Below are positions 45,794-55,118 of a stretch of DNA of 64,000 bases, piece after piece (position 1 is the stretch's first letter; each line of letters begins with the position of its first letter). The translations under genes were made by a program, and so were the position numbers. The notes under the pieces are model-generated. The model searched no databases. It had not been told where the DNA came from and worked only from the letters and a program-made list of their open reading frames with translations. The stretch covers positions 144,411,371 to 144,475,370 of the forward strand of contig CM024757.1 of the NCBI GenBank assembly GCA_014218235.1. Reading direction: 5' to 3'. Origin of the DNA: Colocasia esculenta (taxonomy: Eukaryota; Streptophyta; Magnoliopsida; Alismatales; Araceae).

Positions 45794-47419
45794 CTAAAGC
45801 ACGGGCGGATTCATAAGATAACTCTTGAGTTCATCAAAGGCCTCTTGGCACTTAGCGTTCCATTCAAAATTGACTCCTCCTTTCAACAGTTCATAGAAGG
45901 GACGACATCTTTGGGAGTGCTGAGATATGAATCTCCTTATGAACTGAAGCCGACCAATCAGACCTCGAAGCTCGGATATGTTCTTGGGAGGAGGCATTTC
46001 ATTTATTGCCTTGGCCTTGTGAGGGTCTATTTGAATCCCCTGTTTGCTGACTATGAACCCTAGCAATTTTCCCGAGGAAACCCCAAATACGCACTTCTTC
46101 GGATTCATCTTCAATTGATACTCTTGTGCGCGACGGAACACTTTGGCAAGGACGGAGGAGTGTTCTCTTCGAGTCCAAGACTTCACCACGATATCATCCA
46201 CGTAGACCTCAACGTCAATGTGTATCATGTCGTGGAAGATAGCTAACATTGCCCTTTGATAAGTGGCACCGGCATTCTTCAGTCCAAATGGCATAACCAC
46301 ATAGCAATACGTTCCCCAGGGGGTGGTGAAAGAAGTCTTCTCTTGATCCTCCGGGGCTAGACGGATCTGATTATAACCTGAATACCCATCCATGAACGAT
46401 AGAGTTTCGAACCCTGCAGTATTATCAATTAAGACATCCAAATGAGGTAATGGGAAATCATCCTTTGGACATGCCTTATTCAAGTCCCGGAAGTCTATGC
46501 AGATGCGTACCCTTCCGTCTTTCTTCATTACCGGGACTATATTTTCCACCCACAATGGGTAGAGGACTACACGGATGAACTTGGCTTTGTGTAGTTTGTC
46601 AATTTCCTCTTTCATTTTTAGAGCAATGTAGGGGAGAAATCTCCTTAACTTCTGTTTAACAGCAACTGTCCCTGGCTTTAAAATTAACCTGTGTTCAACC
46701 AGTTCAGGGTCAATGCCGGGCATGTCGTCATAGGACCAGGCAAAGGAATCTTTGAACTCCCTTAGCATCTCTATGAGCGCCTCTTCTTCTTCTGGAGGGA
46801 GACTAGAAGCTATGGTTAAAAGCCTGGGATCCTCTTTTGTTCCCACGTTCACCTCTTTGGTGGGCTCGTCGACTGCCGAGGTGGGTTCATCAAATCTCCT
46901 CATGCCACTCGCATACATCTCGGCAGCATCCTCTGTTTCACAATCATTTTCATCCAATGGGTCATCTTTGGCTAAGATCTCATACACTCCAAATCCATCA
47001 TCTAGCCCTTCCTCTATGCACAGATCCTCCATGTTTAGAACCACTGCTTCCTGGACGAACTCTTCGACATCTAGAAGAGTGCCGCACCTATGTACCAGGT
47101 CTAAGAGATACGTACGGGGTATGCCACTACCCTTCTTCTTCCTAGATGGGGACAGGGACTTGCTAGATTCTACCTCTGGACCTAAACTAGATTCGATATT
47201 TACAGAGGGTTTTGGAGAAACGTCCAGAGATTTATTGCAACGGAAAGAAAAGGGTGCGGCAGGGCCGCGAAAGTCCTCCGATAGGGCTAGAGGAGGAGGC
47301 AGGGCACCCGAGCTCAGGGTGCCGGCAACAGAGTTGGGGTGTGGGGGAACAGAAGGCCCCTCACCTAGATCGCCTAAAACGACCATGTCGGTCGACAGGT
47401 GAAAGCACAACTTGAACAA
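45794..47419 (-). pseudogene. pol: Tat reverse transcriptase
   Basis: The 541-codon frame has an acidic N-terminal linker, then the RT_RVT1 domain: RICIDFRDLNKACPKDDFPL, FMDGYSGYNQI with the first catalytic Asp, FGLKNAGATYQRAM, and VYVDDIVVKS with the paired Asp. Fingers, palm and connection are complete. It is separated from the RNase H frame only by TAG at 45794-45796, in the same frame at a position usually Gln. The N-terminal end overlaps a repeat-rich spacer, so its true start within pol is uncertain. Confidence 0.93.
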
Positions 47420-48091
47420 AAGGATGAAAAGGGCGGGGATCGCCGCCTAGGAAGAAGGGAGTGACGGGGATCGCCGTCAGACGGGGATCGCCGTCAAGAG
47501 AGAAGGGACGCAGGGGTGATGGGGATCGCCGTCGAGAAGGAGAGAGAGAGCTTAGACAACAAGAGTTAAACAGTGGGAGGAAGATGTCAGGGGAGAGGAG
47601 GTGAACGGGGATCACCGTCAAAAAGAAGAGGAAGGAGAAAGACGGGGATCACCATCCGAGGAAGGAGGAAGGAGAAAGACGGGGATCGCCGTCCGAGGAA
47701 GGAGGAAAGAGAAAGACGGGGATCGCTGTCCGAGGAAGGAGGTTGACAAGTATGGAGAAAGCACACACACATTTTTTTTTATTTTTTGTTTTTTTTTGTT
47801 TTTGGATTTTATTATTAAAGGAAAAGAACTACATTACATTGGGAGGCTTCGGTAGAAGGACAGAACCGAGCCATTAAGGAAAATGGCAAAGAGGGGTTAA
47901 GGGGAGACTAACGCTTCAACAACGTCGGGGGAGAATTGGAGGATGAAGGGAGGAGATAAGGGAATGAAATGGAATTTATAAACAAGGATGGACGAAACAA
48001 AGTGACTGAGAGGCCAGGACAACCCTGGCCAGAGCTCTCTCGTTAACTCGGCTAAACTTACAATTTCAATTTCCTCACCAAATCCAAGCAA
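47420..48091. other. Spacer between G-patch and RT with a GACGG..CCGTC repeat array
   Basis: This holds the inverted-repeat array at 47432-47725, a T-rich stretch (47770-47815) and unremarkable sequence up to the G-patch stop. No frame clearly links G-patch and RT, which is unusual inside a polyprotein. It may be an insertion or a diverged linker. Confidence 0.6.
47432..47725. repeat. Array of GACGG-ggatcg-CCGTC inverted repeats in the Tat element
   Basis: About nine units share the loop ggatcg. The first has stem GGCGG/CCGCC (47432-47447), while the next have GACGG/CCGTC (47463-47478 and 47480-47495). The changed base pair is therefore compensated. Later units carry one-sided changes (ggatca loop, CCATC or CTGTC). 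Confidence 0.88.
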
Positions 48092-48802
48092 CTATCGCTT
48101 GGTGGTGGCTAGTGATGCTGATGCTGATGCTGCTGCTGCTTGAGACTGCGATAGGTCATCCTCGCTGAACAAGCGGTTGACTGCTGAAGTGAGATCTTCT
48201 GATTCTGGTTCCTCTGCCTCTGCTTCAGGTTCACTGAACAACAAACTGACTGCTGAAATCAAATCTTCGAGATCTAGTGCTTCTGTATCCGTCTCGGCTT
48301 TCTTCTTCTTGCCAGGTCGCTGAGCTTCCAATACTTGATATGCTGACTTTGGAACTTCTTTCACCATGGTGTTATACTCGGGCTGTATAGGTCCCCTGAT
48401 GAAGTGATCATACAGTGTCCAAGTAAGAGGTTGTTGCCTTGACTGCGAGATGGGTGAGAATGCTGCCCATTCTACGTACCCTAAGCCATGCTTTGTAGAT
48501 TTCCTTGTTCCGGTGACATCTTTGACTCTGCCTTGGAGATGAGCACCTAACCCTTTTCCGGTCTGGTAGCCAATTCTGAACATGATATCCCACCCCTTGG
48601 TGTTTGCTGATACATCCTTTCTGACAGCTGCCACTGATGGGGACACAATTGGGCGATTGGAAGAAAAAGTATAAGCCCAGGGATAGTTCACATCAAGTAT
48701 AGAGATAACGGGCTTGTTGGATGGCCAAACTGACGGTAACACCCTCTCAACAGCTTCCACTGTGTGGGTCGTTGTTGCGCTTTTAACTTTAACTATCCTC
48801 CC
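48092..48802 (-). pseudogene. G-patch domain segment of the Tat polyprotein
   Basis: Downstream of the protease, on the same strand and in the same frame after one stop (48803-48805), is a segment with GYQTGKGLGAHLQGR, the Gly-rich core of a G-patch. It is followed by LVDHFIRGP-like sequence, a basic patch and an acidic, Ser/Ala-rich tail ending at 48092. G-patch domains bind RNA or activate DEAH helicases and are known fused to proteases in some retroelements. The domain core looks intact. Whether it is cut from the polyprotein is unknown. Confidence 0.82.
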
Positions 48803-49873
48803 TTAGAAGGGGAATTTTAGACATTGATGTGTTGTGGAAGGTACTGCCCCTAATGATTCGATCCACAGATGCCCTAGGATGGCCTTGTAAGTGTGATCGA
48901 TGTCCAACACATAAAACTCAACTGACATGACAAGCGATCCCAACTCTGCCTGCAAAGTGATAACCCCGTGACAAGCCCGCCGGGAATTGTCATATGCAGC
49001 TATAGTGGTGGGGGTAGGCTGCAACTGATGCTCTGAGATATTGCAGGCTCTTAAGGTGCTTAGCGGACATACATTGATGGAAGCGCCCGTATCCACTAAT
49101 GCTGCGTCAATAGCTACTTTATTTATTGTCAATGTCACACATAAGGGCATCTTCCTGGCTTTGGGAGCAGCTAACTCACCATCAGAGAAAGTGATCGTGG
49201 GTCCCCTGTTTACAATAGAAAGTACAGAGGGTAGATTATCGGGGTTCATGTCCTCACTGACCATGACCCTTTGCAGGAAGGCCCTTAGGGCATCTTGATG
49301 AGTCTGAGACCTTTTGATCAACTCTAAAATAGAGATCTTGGTGGGAGTTTGATCCAAATGCTTCAAGATATCATATTGGGTCCCAGGGACCGGATCTATC
49401 TCTTCTGCGTCCTGCTGCTGCTGGGTGTTGGATTGTTGCACTGGTTGACTTGGCATAGATATGGATGCATTAGGGTACATCCGATGGAACATCCGCCCGC
49501 TCCACAAGGCGAGGTTATGGTGGAGGGGAGAAGGTGGGGTGTCAAGAACGGAGGGATTGGCTAGTAATGGTGCTGGCGTAGGGGATAGCAGGACGTTGGT
49601 GGATGAGGGGATAATGGGTGACAAGATGGGGGAGTCACAAAGCGGCGAGGTAATGGCGGCGACGGTAGGTGTGAAGGAGGGAGGTATGGTAGATGTAGGT
49701 GTGGGGGTAGTGGGTGTGTCGTGGGAAATGACTAGAAGCTGGCCCACTTCGTGCTCATCATCGAAGGCCCATTGAGCTTCTGGTGGTGGGTAATGGATGA
49801 CTAGATTGACTTGTGCGAGTGGAGGAGGTGGCGGAGCAGGTTGGGGGTTTGGAGCTACAGGATGTTGTGGCAT
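48803..49873 (-). CDS. pol: Tat aspartic protease with Pro/Thr-rich N-terminal linker
   Basis: A long Pro/Thr/Ser-rich linker (first about 150 residues) leads to the retropepsin domain with VDTGASINVCPLSTL, the catalytic Asp-Thr-Gly, and AILGHLWIESLGAVPS near the flap end. The stop at 48803-48805 separates it from the in-frame G-patch. The protease would process Gag-Pol in the particle. Its active-site triplet looks normal, unlike that of the copia element. Confidence 0.88.
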   Translation of the reverse strand: MPQHPVAPNPQPAPPPPPLAQVNLVIHYPPPEAQWAFDDEHEVGQLLVISHDTPTTPTPTSTIPPSFTPTVAAITSPLCDSPILSPIIPSSTNVLLSPTPAPLLANPSVLDTPPSPLHHNLALWSGRMFHRMYPNASISMPSQPVQQSNTQQQQDAEEIDPVPGTQYDILKHLDQTPTKISILELIKRSQTHQDALRAFLQRVMVSEDMNPDNLPSVLSIVNRGPTITFSDGELAAPKARKMPLCVTLTINKVAIDAALVDTGASINVCPLSTLRACNISEHQLQPTPTTIAAYDNSRRACHGVITLQAELGSLVMSVEFYVLDIDHTYKAILGHLWIESLGAVPSTTHQCLKFPF

Positions 49874-49899
49874 GGGGTTGCGGATTATGCTAAGGTCAT

Positions 49900-50030
49900 T
49901 TGTCAGCTGTTGCGGCTACTGTTGTTGTTGCTGTTGCTGGTACTGTCGCTGGAAGGGCTAGAACTATTGTTGTTGTTGTTGCGGCTGTTGTCGCCTTTGC
50001 TGTTGCTGTTGTTGCCTCTGACCCTGTTGG
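49900..50030 (-). repeat. CAA/CAG triplet-rich stretch (poly-Gln in gag-protease linker)
   Basis: On the minus strand imperfect CAA/CAG repeats would encode runs of Gln between the gag zinc finger and the protease. On the plus strand they appear as gttgttgct repeats and give Leu-rich frames that are not genes. Confidence 0.8.
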
Positions 50031-51769
50031 TCCCTTAAGGTCTGGATCAATCTTCTCATCTCTGCCCAATCGATTTGGTACTACTCATGAAGATCATATA
50101 TCATATCCCGAAACTGGAAGCAATCTGACACATTGTGGCCCAGATAGCGATGGTAAACACAATACTTTGTTTGGTCCCTGCCATATTCCAGTTTGGCTTC
50201 TCTGGAGGGAGCCTAAGAGCATTGAGGGACATGAGGGCTGCAAAGACATCAGCTAATGACTCGGGTAGAGGTGGATATTGGGCTCTTTTGGGTCCATTGG
50301 GCTTTCTAGGGGCAAAGCCATTTTGAGGTGGAGGGACCTGAGAGTATTGGCACTGGTCTTGGGGAGGATTCTGACCTTGAGGGGGTTGTTGTTTGTTGTT
50401 GTTCCATGATTGTTGAGGTTGCTGAGAGTATGGAGACCTACCTACCAGGCCTTGGGGATTGCTAACTACACCGATTTGCTCATTGGTTTAGATCCCCTCA
50501 GTAACTGGGCCTTGAGGCTTCTTGACATAACGGGCTTTTGGGGTCTCAAACATGGAGTGTATAGGTGAGTCCTTGAGCTGAGTCTGAATGAAACGGGCTC
50601 GGCTGTAAAGCTGGTGCATGGTAGAAATGTCATTCATGGCAATATGGCGCGGTAGGTTGGGGTGGCATTGGAGATTAACAACTTGACTTTCTCCTCTTCC
50701 GACATGGGGCAGCGGACTTTAGAAGCCAATGAGTGCCACCGGTCGGCATAAGTTGAAAATTCTTCATCGGGCTTCATTTTCTCAGCTACCAAATCTACAA
50801 AAGAATATTCGGGTCCGACCTGATCTTGGAATTGCTGCAAGAACCTTTCCTGGACGATCCGGAAATCCTCAGCTTCCTCAGGTGGTAGAGAATAAAACCA
50901 TTCCAGAGCTGGACCATCTAAGGATTTTCTGAACAAGTACGCCATGAGGTGGCGGTCGTACTTGTGCGGTGCTGACTCATAAACAAAATCCTTCAAATGA
51001 ACATATGGGTCTCCTACCCCAGAGTATCGCCGGTAAACAGGAAGCTCTGACTAGGGTGGTACCTAGAGGTACTGGAATGATGGAAGGGTGATGTCGGCCA
51101 CCTTTCGAGGGTCAATCTGCCTTCTGACGTCATGGGGCTCGTTTTTCATGACAGCCCACTCCGCAAGGAAGTCGGAGGCGCTTGGGCATGGTGTGTTGAG
51201 ACAATGGAGCGGGGTTGCTCGAAAGTGTGAGACCTCTCACGGGTCGGGGAGGCAGGTTCGGCCGTATAGTACATTGAGGTTGGAGGGGATCGAGGTCGGA
51301 CCTCTCGTGTCGGAAGATAGCTGGGTTCCAAGAAATGAATGGCCCGAGGACGGAGGGGTGTGGGGTCTGCCCTTGAAGAAGAGAGGTAGGGTGCTGAGGC
51401 AACGTGGGCGGAGGAGACCTCCGGCTGAGCTGAGTTACGGGCAGAGGGAGACAAGGGTTGTTTGCCCTTGGCGGCAGCAATGAACTCTCGGACTTGATCC
51501 GGAGTTAGATGGGGAAGTAGCTGACTGAATTGGGAATGGGGGTCATCTTCCCTTGGAGGAGAAGGATGACAGGAATGACCCCCAATGACAAGAGGAGCCT
51601 GAATATGCCCTGGGGGTATGGCCGTTGAGGGTTTGGCCACATCCTCGAGGAGTCCAAGGGGTAAGGCATCGTCAGCAAGGACATGGAACTGTTCCATGTC
51701 GAACAAAGCATTATGATAGAGTACAAGGAAAGGAGGGGAATGACTCGATCTCCCTAGACAATGACGCAT
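50031..51769 (-). pseudogene. gag: Tat gag, interrupted
   Basis: The N-terminal part (51769-51130) is Pro/Ser-rich and has a frame change near 51150. The conserved retrotransposon gag domain (50996-50634) has YLFRKSLDGPALEWFYSLP and FADRWHSL-type helices. Near 50170-50121 is a CHCC-type finger, YCVYHRYLGHNVSDC, typical of Tat gag. Several stops separate these pieces, including one at 50634. The product would form the particle core. Confidence 0.82.
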
Positions 51770-52891
51770 GCACCCCCTAAATGACAGGGGGTGATACTAA
51801 CAAAACCTAGACCCTAACACAATCAAGAAAGACTGAGAAGAGGAGGGATGAATGAAACACTCAAGTTGTCATGATTAATGCACAAATTTCTTAAGGTTTG
51901 AACCTGACCTTTTAGATGAATTGATTAAGGGTGTGTCACTCGGTCAAACGGACCCTAACAGGTATGAACTCGAGTCCTTCGGTGTCACTAAGGATGGTAT
52001 ACTCGCGCGTAGGATGGCTCGAACTAAGGGTGCAACGGGTACAACCAGCCCGGTGAGCCGCAACGTGCGTACGGTCATGGGGTCTTACGGAGGTCCTCGG
52101 AAGGTGGGCCCGAGTCAGCCTACGAGTGCTCATAGGTGAGAGGACTCACTCATCCAAGGGGGAACCTAACCAATAGGATGAATAGCGTATGCAAGGGGCC
52201 TAAATGCCCGAAATGTATGCAAGAGTGAAGATGAGGAGCAGACAGGGTGACCAAAACAGCTCTCGGGCCAAGTCGCGGCGGTCGTGTACGTCGCGACCTT
52301 ATCGCGACAGAGCGGACTGCCGCGATACGAACAGACGTCTGAGAACACAGTAAGTCACACGCACACAGACTCAAACAGACTACCTAAGCAAATGATAAGT
52401 GTACAAAATCGCCAAAATTGTAGAAAATGGATCATGGAGCATTCAGAAAACGATCCATGGAGGAAAGCAATAACATACAAAGCGTACCTGAGGAGGCGAC
52501 GTCTTTCGCCGACGCGACCCTTTCGCATCCTTCCACACGACCGCGACTGAACCCGAAAACTTACAAGGAGAAATAAACGGGGAAACCGAATCCTAACAAG
52601 ATGCTAGCATACAAAAAACGCGATGATACATGGTAGAAACATACAGAGCATGGGTGCATGGATTCCTAGAAGCACGATAAGACAGGTAAGGGTCGGATTG
52701 TACTAACCTGCTGTCGCGTCCTATCAGGATGCCGCGATAATGTCGCGGCCACGCGATACGCCGCGACACGAACCGAACACAGAAAAGTGCAGGAAACAAA
52801 GAAGCAAAACAACTAACAGGACACTAAGAAGCAAATAAAGGGGAAAATATATGGCAAGCAGGCAAACTAGATCTATGAGGGTAGCACTGGA
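51770..52891 (-). other. Tat 5' leader with three CGCGAC motif clusters
   Basis: The interval between PBS and gag is about 1.1 kb. CGCGAC-type clusters lie at 52263-52332, 52500-52548 and 52713-52772. A perfect GTCGCGA / TCGCGAC pair sits at 52290-52296 and 52302-52308 with loop cctta. No coding frame is supported. Confidence 0.7.
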
Positions 52892-52910
52892 GGTCCCACC
52901 GTGATCGCCA
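52892..52910 (-). other. Primer binding site of the Tat element
   Basis: The minus strand reads TGGCGATCACGGTGGGACC five bases after the 5' LTR. The TGGCGA start is usual for Tat-type PBS. I cannot name the tRNA with certainty. Confidence 0.78.
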
Positions 52911-52915
52911 AAAGG

Positions 52916-54313
52916 TGTAATCACAGGGATTGTGCTTCCCCTCGACACATTAACGGATATTAAATCTAATAGCATGGGAATATGGATGTGATCGCCACCT
53001 AGAGTATTGCCTAAATGAAGGAAATAACACGAGCTAACTACTCTAGGAAAAGGGGGGAAGAGAACAGAGGAATACCTGATAACGCGGTCGTCATGGCTGA
53101 CGCGTCTCTTGTAGCGTCGCCCTCCCCTGTCGCATTCTCTTCTGATGCGGGAGATAATGAGGGAGACCTCCTTCCCTTCCTCCGTCCGACTAGAGTACGA
53201 GAGCACCTCGTAGTATCTTGTTTGTATGCCTGCCAATCAAAGAGAAACAACAAAAAAACCCTATTAGAACATGATTAGTGTAGCAACTATTCTAAAAATG
53301 AAAAGAAATAAACGAACATGGAAGGGACGAACCTGGGGGTGGTTTTTAAACCCCTAGGGTGTGTGGAAACGTGGGTGGAAAGTTGAATGCAATCTATATA
53401 GAAAGGCATAAAAAATGCACGTAGAAATGAAGGAAAAGAGGAAGGAGGAAGGTGAGCCCCATTAGGGCGACTCCCTGGCGTGGATGTAGTCCCAAGATGT
53501 ATGCAAAAGCTTCAGGAGGATGCTGGAGTCACCCTTTTCACATCCCGTGCTCCATTGATGATGAAATATGAAGGTTTTGTGGAGTGGAATGTGAGGAAGT
53601 ATAGTGGAAATGGATGGCTGCGAGGTTAAATATGGGTGAGAGTAAAATTTGGCAGCCCTTCGGGGTGGCAAATGAGGCTCTCTCGTCCTTGAAGAGGAGC
53701 CCTGCTTATATAGAGCTCAAGAGTGAGAAAAAGTGAGATTATCTCCTAAAAATGGTCAAAATTAAAAAATGGAGATAATGGCCTATTAAAACTGGATGGA
53801 GAGTCCTTAGGGTCCTCAAGGAGAGTCCCTAGGGCCGAAATCTCGCCCCAAGGGGTTGAGAGATTCCCTAGGGATAAGGATAAAGCCATGAGAGGATAAA
53901 TAGGAGGTGGTTGCGGAGGCCTGCATACGCAGCTACTGTCGCGGCATATCGTAGGGCCGCGACATGGAGACGCGACAGGGCGGAGCGTCGCGACAGTATT
54001 GTCCACGTGCATGGATAATGCATGGGCTGTCGCGGCAGCCTAGACCGTCGCGACTCAGAGACGCGGCGCCACGATGCGTCGCGACTATGAAACCGAATAA
54101 TTATGAATTATCAGCCAACCATATGACAAGATAAGAGTTATTATGCCCCAAAGACTCTCTCAAAGTGATAATGTGTGGGATTTTAAGGCATTTTAATGGT
54201 TTAAGATGCTCAAAACAAGGTTAATGATGGGCTCAAGGTGAGTGACCAATTAGGGGCCCACTAAGATAACAAGAAAAGTGGTTCAACCTATTAGCCGGAA
54301 CCGGGTGTCTACA
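52916..54313 (-). repeat. 5' LTR of the Tat element
   Basis: It is 1398 bp, the same length as the 3' LTR, with only scattered substitutions. The minus-strand TATATAAGC box lies at about 53704-53713. The GTCGCGAC cluster in U3 is at 53938-54086. Confidence 0.95.
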
Positions 54314-54318
54314 AATAC

Positions 54319-55113
54319 ATGCTCATTTAAATATATTGCATGCACGGAAATAAACTCACAATTTCTTATAAGATGTATGATAATAAATTCTTACTATATG
54401 TACATCATATACAATATGCATGGAATTAATACATATAACATGTATAATAATTAGATAAAGCATACACATCAAATATATACTTACAACGTATATAACAATA
54501 CTTACCTATCACATGCACAGTGTCATTTAAGTACTATACATATACTATAAACAACTTAATGTAAATAGAATTAGATAGTTAGATATCACATGCATAAGAT
54601 AACATACATATATACATATGTACATCGTATAATTACATACAATATCCATGGAGTAAGTAATATGATATACATATCAATAGTTAGATAATATATGCACGGT
54701 ATTCTTAAGATGCAATATGCAATAAGTTAACTAAGAAAATCTATACAACAAAATTAATTCTTGCATACGCACACTTAAGTTGACATATGTATAAGTATAT
54801 ATATATGCTCACGTATACAACATATTGATATACATTATGTATGAAATAGATAAATACAACATGCACATCAATAATTAGATTAAACATGCACAATATTACT
54901 AAAGTATAATATGCCTAGGATTTTAGTAAACACAATATGCACAAAAATTAACTAAATGCCTATTCTCACATAAAATAACATATATATATATACATGCATA
55001 TGTTCATGAGGAATATATAAATTGTAATATGCACAATTGAATACACATTCTATATACACAACAAGTAATTGTAGATGCACAATATAAAATGAAATAAAAT
55101 TTGGGGTATCACA
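54319..55113 (-). repeat. 5' LTR of the large-LTR gypsy element, right part
   Basis: This continues the LTR from 34700 after the second aatac. It matches the 3' LTR from about 29647 on, with a gap at the (AT)n run, and ends GGGGTATCACA before atctc. Confidence 0.92.
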
Positions 55114-55118
55114 ATCTC

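Larger units (their letters stand above)
34701..54313 (-). mobile_element. Tat-lineage Ty3/gypsy element carrying two antisense plant-mobile-domain genes
   Basis: Two 1398-bp LTRs flank 16.8 kb. Reading right to left: PBS, leader, gag, protease, G-patch, a repeat-rich spacer, RT, a degenerate plus a second RNase H, integrase, then a spacer of more than 7 kb before the polypurine tract and 3' LTR. That spacer carries two genes on the opposite strand. The second RNase H and extra frames between integrase and the 3' LTR are hallmarks of the Tat lineage. The LTRs are equal in length and look almost identical, so this is the youngest insertion of its nest. Pol has several nonsense codons and a lost integrase catalytic residue. 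Confidence 0.95.
26712..55113 (-). mobile_element. Gag-only large-LTR Ty3/gypsy element (LARD-like), split by a Tat element
   Basis: Direct LTRs (26712-30485, and 31257-34700 continued at 54319-55113) of about 3.8 and 4.2 kb flank only 771 bp of internal DNA. A minus-strand PBS (31239-31252) and polypurine tract (30486-30498) set the direction right to left. The internal region encodes a shortened gag with two zinc knuckles and nothing else. The combination of very long LTRs with almost no coding is the LARD type. The knuckles suggest relation to the outer gypsy element at the left edge. Confidence 0.93.

Noticed and set aside
49461..50256. Plus-strand frames opposite Tat protease and gag
   Set aside because: They are antisense shadows of the Pro-rich linker and the poly-Gln stretch and give Leu/Val-rich peptides without homology.
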